Part shown: piece after piece, positions 49,494-58,423 of the stretch
How positions within the stretch are numbered: the first letter of the stretch is position 1
Layout of the letters: each line of letters begins with the position of its first letter
Assembly: GCF_003258595.1 (NCBI RefSeq)
Contig: NZ_QHHQ01000001.1
Span: 868,001-932,000, forward strand
Direction: 5' to 3'
Length of the DNA stretch: 64,000 bases
Source: Acuticoccus sediminis
Lineage (GTDB): Bacteria > Pseudomonadota > Alphaproteobacteria > Rhizobiales > Amorphaceae
The notes under the pieces: generated by a model
Told to the model about the DNA's origin: nothing
Database searches by the model: none
Seen by the model: only the letters and a program-made list of their open reading frames with translations
Program-made: the position numbers and the translations under genes

Positions 49494-51110
49494 ATGGATC
49501 TCGCCAACTACCTCGACGTCGCCATGTTCGGCGCGGCGATCGTGCTGTTGCTTTCGGGCTTCCCGGTCGCCTTCACCCTCGCCGGAACGGGCCTGATCTT
49601 CGCCGGGCTCGGCGTCCTCAACGGCGTCTTCGACTTCTCGTACGTGAACGCGCTGCCGCAGCGCATCTACGGCACGATGACGAACGAGACGCTGATCGCG
49701 GTGCCGCTGTTCGTCTTCATGGGCGTCACGCTGGAGCGCAGCCGCGTCGCGGAGGAGCTCCTCTCCACCATGGGCCAGCTCTTCGGGCCGATGCGCGGCG
49801 GCGTGGGTATCGCGGTCTGCATCGTCGGCGCGCTGCTGGCCGCCTCGACCGGCATCGTCGGCGCCACCGTCGTCACGATGGGCCTCCTGTCGCTGCCGAC
49901 GATGCTGCGCTACGGCTACTCGCCGGCGCTGGCCTCTGGCACGATCGCCGCGTCGGGCACGCTGGGGCAGATCATCCCGCCCTCGATCGTCCTCGTGATC
50001 CTGGGCGACCAGATCTCCAACGCCTACCAGGAGAGCCAGCGCGTCCTGCAGGAGCAGGCGTGGGCCAACGGCGATTTCTCGTTCGTGCCGGGGCCGCCGG
50101 TCTCGGTCGGCGACCTCTTCGCCGGGGCGCTGGTGCCGGGCATCCTGCTGGTGCTCTGCTACATCGTCTACATGATCGTCGTGGCGTTCCTGTTCCCGAA
50201 GCTGGCCCCGCCGGTCCCCCGCGACGACGCCAACCCCATCACGCTGAAGCGGATCGGCCACGCCCTGGTGCCGCCGATCGTGCTGATCGTCGCCGTGCTG
50301 GGCTCGATCCTCGCCGGCATCGCGACGCCGACCGAGGCGGCGGCGATGGGCGGCGTCGGCGCGCTCCTCCTCGCCGGCTACCGCCTCGACGAGGACCGGC
50401 CGCTGATGATCTACGCCGCGGCGGCCGCGCTCGTCGGCCTTCTGGTGCTGGTGGCGACGATGGACCTGCGGATCTCCCGCACGGAGATCTCCGAGGCCGA
50501 CATGATCGGCATCTACGCCGCGGCGGCGCTGCTGGTGGTCCTCGCCCTCGGCATCCTGGTCTCGCTGGTGCGCGTCGCGCGCTCAGGCGTCCTGACATCC
50601 ATCGTGCGCTCGACCACCGAGATCTCGGCGATGGTGTTCGTCATCCTGATCGGCGCGGCGCTCTTCAGCCTGGTGTTCCGCGGCCTCGGCGGCGACGACA
50701 TGGTCGCCGAGGCGCTGCAGGGCATCCCGGGCGGCGCGCTCGGGGCGATGATCACGGTCATGCTGATCATGTTCGTCCTGGGGTTCTTCCTGGACTTCCT
50801 GGAGATCGTCTTCGTCGTCGTGCCGCTGGTCGCGCCGGTGCTCCTGATGCTGCAGATGCCCGACGGGTCGACCATGAACCCGATCTGGCTCGGCATCATG
50901 ATGGCGGTGAACCTGCAGACCTCGTTCCTGACGCCGCCGTTCGGGTTCGCCCTCTTCTACCTCCGGGGCGTCGCGCCACCGCAGGTCTCCACCATGGCGA
51001 TCTACCGCGGCATCATCCCGTTCGTGTTCATCCAGATCGGCATGCTGGTCGCGCTGTGGTACCTGCCGCAGCTCGCCACCTGGCTGCCGACGGCGATGTA
51101 CGCCGACTGA
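49494..51110 (+). CDS. TRAP transporter large permease (DctM type, enlarged)
   Basis: 538 residues, about 100 more than the usual 430. Conserved DctM blocks: LFVFMGVTLERS, ASTGIVGATVVTMGLLSLPTM, ASGTLGQIIPPSIVLVILGD, ATPTEAAAMGGVGALLLAG and FLTPPFGFALFYLRGVAPP. Additional length lies in a loop near residues 180-205 (NAYQESQRVLQEQAWANGDF) and two extra hydrophobic segments near 305-365. Longer DctM proteins of this kind accompany TakP-like binding proteins. Sodium-coupled uptake expected. Confidence 0.92.
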   Translation: MDLANYLDVAMFGAAIVLLLSGFPVAFTLAGTGLIFAGLGVLNGVFDFSYVNALPQRIYGTMTNETLIAVPLFVFMGVTLERSRVAEELLSTMGQLFGPMRGGVGIAVCIVGALLAASTGIVGATVVTMGLLSLPTMLRYGYSPALASGTIAASGTLGQIIPPSIVLVILGDQISNAYQESQRVLQEQAWANGDFSFVPGPPVSVGDLFAGALVPGILLVLCYIVYMIVVAFLFPKLAPPVPRDDANPITLKRIGHALVPPIVLIVAVLGSILAGIATPTEAAAMGGVGALLLAGYRLDEDRPLMIYAAAAALVGLLVLVATMDLRISRTEISEADMIGIYAAAALLVVLALGILVSLVRVARSGVLTSIVRSTTEISAMVFVILIGAALFSLVFRGLGGDDMVAEALQGIPGGALGAMITVMLIMFVLGFFLDFLEIVFVVVPLVAPVLLMLQMPDGSTMNPIWLGIMMAVNLQTSFLTPPFGFALFYLRGVAPPQVSTMAIYRGIIPFVFIQIGMLVALWYLPQLATWLPTAMYAD

Positions 51111-51170
51111 CCGGGTATCGGTGGCCGGCGGCTCCAGCCCGCCGCTGCGGCCTCCCGGACGCGGCGGCGC

Positions 51171-51449
51171 TCAGACGATGATGCCGTCCGCCACGAGCTG
51201 AAGCACCGCGCGCGGTCCCCTGGCGGGGGCGGGCGCGGCCGCTGTCTCCGCCCCCGGTGCCCGCGCAGGGTGCGCGGCCGTGGGGCGGGCGGGAGCGGGA
51301 CGGTCGAGCGGAACGGGCTCGAAGTCGGCGTCGACGATCGCCCGCGCCTGCGGCCGCGGAGCGGCCAAGGCGATCCGGGGCTCCCCGGTATGATGCATGC
51401 CCAGACGTGGCATCGGCGTCCATCCCATCCGGTCCGCAGGCACGCGCAC
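51171..51449 (-). CDS. Doubtful small protein
   Basis: 92 residues from a GTG, or about 76 from an internal ATG. The middle (GEPRIALAAPRPQARAIVDADFEPVPLD) looks more protein-like than a shadow frame, and the end (AVLQLVADGIIV) is hydrophobic; the centre is Ala/Pro rich. No family or convincing ribosome site recognised. Could be chance. Confidence 0.3.
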   Translation of the reverse strand: MRVPADRMGWTPMPRLGMHHTGEPRIALAAPRPQARAIVDADFEPVPLDRPAPARPTAAHPARAPGAETAAAPAPARGPRAVLQLVADGIIV

Positions 51450-51843
51450 GCCCCCGTCGAGGCGTGATCTTCAACGCCTCCACCCGTGAGGGACCATCGA
51501 TGCGAGCGGACCTGCCGTTGGCGGCCGGCTGCCGAGACGGCGCGGCCTGTGTCGGTAAAGTGCGCGAGCGGCTAACCGAATGCAACCGCGGCGCGATCCG
51601 AACGATGCGCCCGCCCTATCACTTCGGCGCCGCGAAACTAACCCAAAGGGTATGAAAACGCCGCCGCAGCAGCGGGATCCGGGGCGGGGCTGACGTCAGG
51701 GGCGACGACGGGCGTATTGCTGTTATGGCGGCGCCGTTGGGGCGGCGGACGGGAGGGGGCGACCACGCGGCCGTAGCGGCGGCGGCGCGGCCGCATGCGA
51801 GGGTGTTCCCCCTCGCGCTCCCCCGCCTCGCCGGCCGGCAGGC

Positions 51844-51893
51844 TTTGGGGATGATCCGGTGCTCGGCTGCGCCTGCGCTCCGGTCACCCCAAA
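51844..51893. repeat. Inverted repeat (hairpin 1 of a cluster)
   Basis: TTTGGGG-a-TGA-t-CCGG on the left pairs with CCGG-TCA-CCCCAAA on the right across a loop of about 20 bases, with two single-base bulges. Confidence 0.5.
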
Positions 51894-51912
51894 CCCTCCT
51901 CCACGCTGGGTC

Positions 51913-51999
51913 GGCTCGCGGCGGCGTCAAGCGCCCGTCCTCGCCATGCTCGCTGCGCTGCGCGTGGCTCCGGGCGAACGCTTGACCCCGCCGCGAGCC
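51913..51999. repeat. Inverted repeat (hairpin 2 of a cluster)
   Basis: Two 21-base arms (51913-51933 and 51979-51999) pair with one mismatch around a 45-base loop. The arms read GGCTCGCGGCGG then CGTCAAGCG on the left and the complement on the right. Confidence 0.65.
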
Positions 52000-52100
52000 T
52001 CGGGCCTCGGGAGGCTCCCTCGGAGCCTTGTCAGGGCGACGCCTCTCCGGGCGGGTCCTCGCCGGGGAGACCGACATGCTGCAGCCGGCGGTCGCGGCGG

Positions 52101-52126
52101 CCGATCCGCCGCCGGCGGCGGATCGG
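52101..52126. repeat. Perfect 26-bp palindrome (third of a cluster)
   Basis: CCGATCCGCCGCC followed directly by its reverse complement GGCGGCGGATCGG, with no spacer. It lies 177 bases before the next gene. Confidence 0.7.
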
Positions 52127-52302
52127 GTTCGAGGGCGACGTGCCGAGCGCGGTCGCGCCGCCGAAGGGTGGGCGCTTCGACGTCGGTTGCCCGATCGGCG
52201 GGGGGAACCGCCGCGCGAAGTCTGCGGGGCCGGCTCGCCATGCCGGGTCGCATCTGGCAGCCTGTCGCCTTGGGGTGTCGGAGCGGAGGAGGCTGTCGCG
52301 GC

Positions 52303-53256
52303 GTGACGATCGGGATTGGCGCGGCGGGACCGCGGGCGGGCCTTGCGGTCTATCGGGCGCTGGCCGCCGCCGAACGCGTCGCCGTGGGCGCCATCGGCGG
52401 CTTCGCGGCGTTCGCGGCGATCACTGCGGACGGACGGCTCGTCCGGGCGGAGACGCAGCGCGGCGGCTCGGCGACGCTCTTCACCGCCGGCGAGACGACC
52501 GGGGTGGAGCCGCCGCCGGACGTGGCACAGGCGCCCTTCGCGGCGGTGATCTCCTCCGGGCCGGACCGTCCGGTGCCGCTCGCGCAGTTCCTGGCGGCGG
52601 ACGCGGCCGTCGGGCTCGTCACCGGCCACCGCCTTCCCAATACCATCGGTCCGGACGGGCGCGCCGTGAACGCCGCGGTGCTGGCGGAGATGGCGGGCGG
52701 TGCGCCGGCCGCGGCGGCGCTCTCGGCGGTCCTGTCGCCACTCCCGGACGTCGACGCGGGGCTGATCGCGCTGGGGCCGGGGCGGGGGATCGCCGCGCTC
52801 GACAGCCGCCTCGTCACGCAGCGGCCGGACCTCGGCGCGGCGGGCGGGGCAGAGGACGGCGCGGCGGTCCGGATCCTGCACAACGCGATCCGCCCGCGCC
52901 TCCACCTCGCGCCGCTGCTGGTGGAGATCGCGCTCGGCGTCATGGTGCCGGCGGCGGCGGTGGGCGCTGTGACGGTCAAGGCCGGGACGCCGCTGGTGCT
53001 GGCGGAGGCGCGGCGCGTCGTCGTCGGCAGGAACGGCGCGGCGGAGTGGATCGAGACCGACGTTGCCGCCCACCTCCGTGGCCGGCACAATTGCGCGGCC
53101 GTCCCGCTGGGCACCCCCGTGGTGCGCGACGGACGGCTGCTCGGACTGACGACGATGGAGCCGGATACCGTGGTCGAGAACGCAAAGCTCATCAGCCTCG
53201 GCGGCCGGACGGCGGTCGCCGTCCCCTACGCCGCGGCGGCGGGCGAGGGGTCGTGA
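52303..53256 (+). CDS. Conserved protein paired with an ArgE-type deacylase
   Basis: 317 residues from GTG 52303 (VTIGIGAAGPRAGLAVYRAL). Coherent blocks include VGAIGGFAAFAAITADGRLV, GGSATLFTAGETTGVEPPP, AVGLVTGHRLPNTIGPDG and HNCAAVPLGTPVVRDGRLLG. I believe it belongs to a conserved uncharacterised family (possibly DUF6963), but that is from memory. It may be an enzyme of the Ntn or cyclised-substrate type; no catalytic residues can be named. The next gene overlaps its stop (GTGA), so the two products probably act together. Confidence 0.68.
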   Translation: MTIGIGAAGPRAGLAVYRALAAAERVAVGAIGGFAAFAAITADGRLVRAETQRGGSATLFTAGETTGVEPPPDVAQAPFAAVISSGPDRPVPLAQFLAADAAVGLVTGHRLPNTIGPDGRAVNAAVLAEMAGGAPAAAALSAVLSPLPDVDAGLIALGPGRGIAALDSRLVTQRPDLGAAGGAEDGAAVRILHNAIRPRLHLAPLLVEIALGVMVPAAAVGAVTVKAGTPLVLAEARRVVVGRNGAAEWIETDVAAHLRGRHNCAAVPLGTPVVRDGRLLGLTTMEPDTVVENAKLISLGGRTAVAVPYAAAAGEGS

Positions 53257-54452
53257 GCGTGGCCGGACCCGAAGCCGGGAGCCCGGGTTGCGGCGGAAGG
53301 CCGAGCGCGGAGGCGCTCGGGATCCTCGACCGCCTGATCGCCTTTCCTTCCGTGGTGACGGCGGAGCGATACACCGACATCGCAGAGTACGCCGCCGAGC
53401 TTCTGGCCGGTCACGGGGCGGAGGTGCACCGCCTGCCGAACCGGACCGGGACACGCACGGGGCTCTTCGCCCGGGTCGGTCCGGCGGGGCCGGGGGGCGT
53501 GCTGCTGTCGGCGCACCTCGACGTGGTGCCGGTGGCCGGGCAGGGCTGGACCACCGATCCGTTCCGGATGACCGAGCGCGACGGCAAGGTGTACGGGCGC
53601 GGCACCACGGACATGAAGGGTTACGCGGCGCTCGCCCTCGCGGCGGCGGTGAGGGCGTCCCGCATGGAGCTGTCGCGGCCGCTGAAGCTTTCGCTCTCCT
53701 ACGACGAGGAGATCGGCTGCGTCGGCATCGCCGAGATGATCGGCGCGCTGGAGACGACCATCGGCAGGCCCGACCACGCGGTGATCGGCGAGCCGACCGG
53801 GCTCGAGGTCGCCGTGGGGCACAAGGGCAAGGCGTCCTACCGTGTCGTCTGCCGGGGCGAGGCGGGCCACTCCTCCGACGCGCCGCGCTTCATGAACGCG
53901 CTGCACCTCGCGGCCGACGTCGTTGCCATCCTGCGCGCCGAGCAGGAGCGGCTGACGCGGGAGGGGGCGCGGGACGAGGCCTACGGCGTCGCGACATCGA
54001 CGATCCATGTCGGCACGCTGCAGGGCGGCTCGGCACTCAACATCGTCCCGTCCGAAGCCGTGCTGGAGTTCGAGATCCGGCACCTGGCGGGCGAGCCGCC
54101 GGCCGCCATCCTGGCCCGGATCGAGGAGGCGGCGTCGCGGGTCGTGGAGCAGGCGAGGAAGACCCACCCGGCGGCCGGCATCGAGATCGTGCCCATCGGG
54201 GCCTACCCCGGCCTCGACGCCGACCCCGCCGGGGCGACGGCGAAGCTGCTGCAGGCGGCCGGGGCGGGGGCCCCGCCGATCAAGGTGAGCTTCGGGACGG
54301 AAGCCGGGTTCTTCCAGGCGGCCGGGGTCCCGTCGGTGGTCTGCGGGCCGGGCAGCATCGACCAGGGCCACAAGCCGGACGAGTTCATCGCCCTCGGCCA
54401 GCTCGCCGCCGGCGAGGCGATGCTGGAGCGGGTCGTCGCCTCCCTGCGCTGA
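53253..54452 (+). CDS. argE: Acetylornithine deacetylase-type M20 hydrolase
   Basis: 399 residues, GTG start overlapping the previous stop (a second GTG lies at 53259). Dinuclear zinc M20 peptidase fold: LSAHLDVVPVAGQGW, YGRGTTDMKGYAALAL, SYDEEIGCVGI with the catalytic Glu, VIGEPTGLEVAVGHKGKASY and dimerisation-domain GHSSDAP. Closest to ArgE, removing an N-acyl group from ornithine or a related amino acid. Context with an uncharacterised partner rather than arg genes means the substrate may differ. Confidence 0.85.
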   Translation: MSVAGPEAGSPGCGGRPSAEALGILDRLIAFPSVVTAERYTDIAEYAAELLAGHGAEVHRLPNRTGTRTGLFARVGPAGPGGVLLSAHLDVVPVAGQGWTTDPFRMTERDGKVYGRGTTDMKGYAALALAAAVRASRMELSRPLKLSLSYDEEIGCVGIAEMIGALETTIGRPDHAVIGEPTGLEVAVGHKGKASYRVVCRGEAGHSSDAPRFMNALHLAADVVAILRAEQERLTREGARDEAYGVATSTIHVGTLQGGSALNIVPSEAVLEFEIRHLAGEPPAAILARIEEAASRVVEQARKTHPAAGIEIVPIGAYPGLDADPAGATAKLLQAAGAGAPPIKVSFGTEAGFFQAAGVPSVVCGPGSIDQGHKPDEFIALGQLAAGEAMLERVVASLR

Positions 54453-54570
54453 GGGGCCGTTCCCCGTCCGGTGCATCCGGTGGCCGCGCGCGCGATGGGG
54501 GCTTCGGGGCGGCGTCACATCGGCGCACGGCGCGGGTCACCCCTCCGCCGGCTGCATGTGCGGCGGCGAA

Positions 54571-54591
54571 TTTTGTTCATATCTGACAAAA
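54571..54591. promoter_or_regulatory. Inverted repeat before the MhqO/MhqD-like pair
   Basis: TTTTGT and ACAAAA are spaced by 9 bases, 156 bases before the ring-cleaving dioxygenase start, in an AT-rich patch of a GC-rich region. A MarR-type operator is possible by analogy with MhqR, but no regulator gene is adjacent. Confidence 0.35.
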
Positions 54592-54746
54592 CGTCGCGAA
54601 CGATCGGGCCTAATAGAATGTCGCGGGGACATGGATCATCCGCGCGGTGCCCGTCGTCCTGGCGCGGCTATTTGTAGACCTTTGCGTCGGGGCCGGCCGG
54701 TTGTGCCGGGGCCACCGGCAGCATGACTTCGGCAAGGAGGCCGGGC

Positions 54747-55661
54747 ATGACTGGGATCATCGGCTTGCACCACGTCACGGCCATCTGCGGGTCGCCGCAG
54801 GAGAATGTGGACTTCTACGTCAGGACGCTGGGCCAGCGTCTGGTGAAGAAGACCGTCAACTTCGACGACCCCGGCACCTATCACCTCTACTACGGCGACG
54901 AGGCGGGCTCCCCCGGCACGATCCTCACCTTCTTCCCGTTCGTCGACGCGGGCCCCGGCCGCGCCGGTCCCGGCATGGCCGAGACGGTGGCCTACGCGGT
55001 CGCTCCCGGCGCGTTCGACCGCGCGATGGAGCAGCTGGCGCTGTCCGCGGTGGACTTCGAGGGGCCGGCCGAGCGCTTCGGCGCCCGCGTGGTGGCGCTG
55101 CAGGACCCGGACGGGATGCCGGTCGAGATCGTCGAGACCGACGGCGCGCCGGACGTGGCGCACACCTTCCACTCGGTGACGCTCCGCCTCGCCGACCCGG
55201 AGCCCACGGCGCGGCTTCTGACCGACATCTTCGGCTACCGCGAGGTTGGCGAGGAGACGGTCGGCGGCGTCTCGCGGCTGCGGCTCCAGGCGGCGGACGG
55301 CGGCCCCGGCGGCATTGTCGACCTGCGGCGCGATCCGGGGCGGTCGATCGGCCGGCAGGGCGCGGGGACGATCCATCACGTCGCCTTCCGGGCGCACGAC
55401 AACGCGGACCAGCTCGCCTGGCAGGAGCGGCTGCGGACGGCCGGGTTCGATGTGACCCCGGTGATCGACCGGCAGTACTTCAATGCCATCTACTTCCGTG
55501 AGCCGGGCGGCGTGCTGTTCGAGATCGCGACCGATCCCCCGGGCTTCGCGGTCGACGAGGCGCCCGAGACGCTGGGCGAGGCGCTGAAGCTGCCGCCGCA
55601 GTACGAGGGCTATCGCCGGCGGATCGAGGAGATCCTGCCGCCGATCAAGGTTCCGGCATGA
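54747..55661 (+). CDS. Ring-cleaving dioxygenase / glyoxalase-type protein (MhqO-like)
   Basis: 304 residues. Two VOC (glyoxalase/extradiol dioxygenase) domains: first with IIGLHHVTAICGSPQENVDF and YHLYYGDEAGSPGTILTFFP, second with VAHTFHSVTLRLADPEPTARLL, TIHHVAFRAHDN and FREPGGVLFEIATDPPGF. Matches the MhqO family linked to hydroquinone and quinone detoxification in Bacillus. ATG 54747 follows AAGGAGG. Overlaps the next gene by four bases. Confidence 0.87.
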   Translation: MTGIIGLHHVTAICGSPQENVDFYVRTLGQRLVKKTVNFDDPGTYHLYYGDEAGSPGTILTFFPFVDAGPGRAGPGMAETVAYAVAPGAFDRAMEQLALSAVDFEGPAERFGARVVALQDPDGMPVEIVETDGAPDVAHTFHSVTLRLADPEPTARLLTDIFGYREVGEETVGGVSRLRLQAADGGPGGIVDLRRDPGRSIGRQGAGTIHHVAFRAHDNADQLAWQERLRTAGFDVTPVIDRQYFNAIYFREPGGVLFEIATDPPGFAVDEAPETLGEALKLPPQYEGYRRRIEEILPPIKVPA

Positions 55662-56347
55662 GTGCTAAAGGCACCCCCGGGGACGTCCACGGCGCCGGCC
55701 GGCTCGTCCGGTTCGGGCCGTCCGGCGCGGGGGCGCGCAGGGCGGTGATCGGTCTCCACGGGCGCGGGGCGGGGGCGGAGGACATGGGCGGCCTCGTCCA
55801 GAGCCTCGGCTTCCCGGACCTTCCCGTGTTCGCCCCGGAGGCGGCCGGCCGCACCTGGTGGCCGACGAGCTTCCTGGCGCCGACCGCGACCATCAAGCCC
55901 CACGTCGAGGCGGCGGTCCGTGCCGTCGACCGGGCGCTCGCAGTGGCCGAGGAGGAGGGCTACCGGCCCCGCGACATCGTCCTGCTCGGCTTCAGCCAGG
56001 GCGGCTGTCTGGCGCTCGAATATGCCGCGCGGCGGGGATATCCGTTCGCGGCCGTGTTCGGGCTCTCTGCGGGGCTGATCGGGACCGCTGACGCGGCGGG
56101 ACCGTCGAGCGCCGACCTCTACGGCCACGCCCCCAAGCGGTTCGACTACGACGCGGACCTGACCGGGCTGCCCGTCCGCATCAGCGTCCACGCGCAGGAT
56201 CCGCACATCCCGCTGCGGCGGGCGCGCGACAGCGCCGACGTCTTCACCGCCGCCGGGGCCGCGGTCGAGCTCGCGGTCGAGCCCGGCGTGGGCCACGGCC
56301 TGACCGAAGGCGACGTCGTCGCCCTGCGCGCCGCGCTCAACGCCTGA
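55658..56347 (+). CDS. Alpha/beta hydrolase, MhqD-like carboxylesterase
   Basis: 229 residues. Serine nucleophile Ser113 in LLGFSQGGCLALEYAARRG, oxyanion region IGLHGRGAGAEDM, Asp in SVHAQDPHIP and His in GVGHGLTEGD. Phospholipase/carboxylesterase family. Coupling with an MhqO-like dioxygenase by an ATGA overlap mirrors the Bacillus mhqD/mhqO association in quinone resistance. Confidence 0.86.
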   Translation: MSAKGTPGDVHGAGRLVRFGPSGAGARRAVIGLHGRGAGAEDMGGLVQSLGFPDLPVFAPEAAGRTWWPTSFLAPTATIKPHVEAAVRAVDRALAVAEEEGYRPRDIVLLGFSQGGCLALEYAARRGYPFAAVFGLSAGLIGTADAAGPSSADLYGHAPKRFDYDADLTGLPVRISVHAQDPHIPLRRARDSADVFTAAGAAVELAVEPGVGHGLTEGDVVALRAALNA

Positions 56348-57002
56348 GCAGGCGGCCCGCTCCAGCGACAACCGCCGGAGCGTCGAGAGACGGAGGACGC
56401 GGGCATTGGACGCCGCCCGCGACCTCCGTGCCGATCGCCGCACCCGTCTGCGCGATCACAGGGTCCGGCTCCGACATGCCGGAATTTTGCCGGCCGGCTC
56501 CCGGTAGACGGGCCTCCGGTCCGGCCTCGCCGCGAACCCACGGCCGAACGCTCCATCCCCTTCTTCGTCATCTCCCGCCGAACGCCGTCCCGGGTCGATC
56601 GTGCGGGCGGGCGCAGCGTCGCCGTGCGCTACTCGGCGGGCCCGGGACGAAATCCGCGGAATCGTGAGAGTAATTCCGCGCGAATTGTCATATCGCAATG
56701 CGGCCGCGACCGGATTGATCTCCAATAGAGCAAAATATACCGCTTCGATCCGCTCGAAGAGTGCGACCGCCTCGAGGGTGAGGGACGAAGCGGTTCCTGG
56801 CGTACGCGAACATTGGGACCCGGTTCATGCTCCAGAGAAGCAGGCGGCTTGCCGGTTCGCTCCCGGGCCGGACGGCGGGGCCGGGCACTCCCGGCGGCCG
56901 ATCCGCAGCGGCCGCCGGTTCCGAGGCATGCGAACGGTACCGGGGTCATAACGAGGGTTGCGGCCAGGCCGTCGAAAAGAGATTTGAAGCGGTGCCCGGC
57001 CT
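56348..57002. other. Intergenic region before the M24 gene
   Basis: 655 bases. The first 300 are GC-rich without a supported gene. An AT-richer stretch at 56665-56760 contains TTGATC at 56715 and TATACC about 15 bases later, a possible but short-spaced promoter. No recognisable small gene was found. Confidence 0.4.
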
Positions 57003-58223
57003 ATGAAATATACAATTGCCGAGCAGGAAGAAGGGTGTAGCACAGGAGTGTCGAACGAGTTGGCGCGTGCCGACGGACGTCGTATCCGTCGTGATGAATT
57101 GCCGTTCGACGAGGCCCTGCTGCGCAAGCGAATTGCCTCCGTGCAACGTGAAGTCGTGGCGCGGGGCCTCGAGGCCGTGCTGCTCTTCGACCCCGAGAAC
57201 ATCTTCTGGCTGACCGGCTACCAGACCCTCGGCTACTTCAGCTTCCAGGCCATGCTGGTGCCGCGCGAGGGGCTGCCGACTCTCGTCACGCGGACCGAGA
57301 ACGCCGAGCTGGCGGACGCCCTCCCGACCATCGGCGAGGTCTTCAGGATCGAGGCCAGCGACGATCCCGTCGTCGTGCTGTGCGGGCACATCCCCTTCAG
57401 CGGACGGGTCGGGCTTGAGACGAGCTCGCGGTACCTGAGCGTTCAGAACTACCGCAAGATGATGCGCACCGTGCCGCTCGACTTCGAGGACTTCGACGGT
57501 GTGATCGAGGCCCGCCGGCGGGCCAAGGTGCCGGCGGAGATCGACCGGATGCGCCTCGCCGCCGGCACCGTCGAGGCCGGGATGCGCGCCGCCCTTTCGA
57601 CCGTGCGGGCCGGCGCGACGGACAACGACGTCGCCGCCGCGCTCTATCAGGGGTCGATCGCGGCGGGGAGCGAGTTCGTCTCCATGCCGCCGATGGTGCT
57701 GTCCGGCCGGCGCACCGGGTACTGCTACGCGCCCTGGCGGCGCAAGGTGATCGAGCGCGGCGACGTCGTGGTGATCGAGGGGGCCGGCTGCGTCGACCGC
57801 TACCACGCGATGATGGCGCGCACGGCGGTCGTCGGTCCGCCGACGGACGAGCAGGCGGAGGCCGCGGAGGCGCTGATCGCGCTTCTGGAGACCGCCGTCG
57901 CGGCGATCCGCCCCGGGATCACAACCGGCGAGGTGGATCTGATCTGCCGCGAGACGATGGACATGTACGACGTGGAACCGCTGCTCGACAGCCGCACGGG
58001 CTACGGCATCGGCATCGGCTTTCCGCCGAACTGGGCGGAGGGGCACATCTACTCGATCCGCCCGCAGGAGAGCACCACGCTGCGCGAGAACATGACGTTC
58101 CACCTCGTGCCGACGGTCTTCCGCGAGGACTTCGGCATGGTGATCGGCGACAGCGTGCGGGTGACGTCCAACGGCTGCGAGGTGCTGACGCACTTCCCGC
58201 GCGGCCTCGCCGTCATCGACTGA
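57003..58223 (+). CDS. M24-family protein without metal ligands (creatinase/ectoine hydrolase-like)
   Basis: 406 residues with the pita-bread fold of Xaa-Pro peptidases. The five metal-ligand positions appear changed: the first Asp region reads VVVIEGAGCVDRYHAMMART, so Glu259 and Met replace the two Asp; GYGIGIGF replaces GHGIG; FHLVP replaces the ExP; and the final Glu is Asp in GDSVRV. This matches metal-free members such as creatinase and the ectoine hydrolase DoeA, which open C-N bonds. An XRE-cupin regulator and a hydantoinase follow, supporting cyclic-amide or compatible-solute catabolism. Confidence 0.8.
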   Translation: MKYTIAEQEEGCSTGVSNELARADGRRIRRDELPFDEALLRKRIASVQREVVARGLEAVLLFDPENIFWLTGYQTLGYFSFQAMLVPREGLPTLVTRTENAELADALPTIGEVFRIEASDDPVVVLCGHIPFSGRVGLETSSRYLSVQNYRKMMRTVPLDFEDFDGVIEARRRAKVPAEIDRMRLAAGTVEAGMRAALSTVRAGATDNDVAAALYQGSIAAGSEFVSMPPMVLSGRRTGYCYAPWRRKVIERGDVVVIEGAGCVDRYHAMMARTAVVGPPTDEQAEAAEALIALLETAVAAIRPGITTGEVDLICRETMDMYDVEPLLDSRTGYGIGIGFPPNWAEGHIYSIRPQESTTLRENMTFHLVPTVFREDFGMVIGDSVRVTSNGCEVLTHFPRGLAVID

Positions 58224-58423
58224 GGCGCGGGCCGTCCGCGCCGGGGCGTCGTCTCGGGCGCGCCGCGACGGCCGATGGCATCGGCCGCGGCGAAGAGGGG
58301 AAAGGACGCCGTGAGGCCGATCGCGCTTGCCCTGACGTGGTTCAACGCCGAAGGTCCCGTTCCGGAATTGCTCGGTGTTTCATCACGGTGAACAGGAACC
58401 CCGGAGGGAGCGGCTTGACACGG

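Larger units (their letters stand above)
51111..52302. other. Long intergenic region with hairpin cluster
   Basis: 1,192 bases after the TRAP operon. It holds one doubtful small minus-strand frame (51171-51449, listed), and at 51844-52126 three separate inverted repeats (listed). Long open frames exist only because of GC content; their composition is Arg/Pro/Ala shadow-like. The rest shows nothing I can support. Confidence 0.45.
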
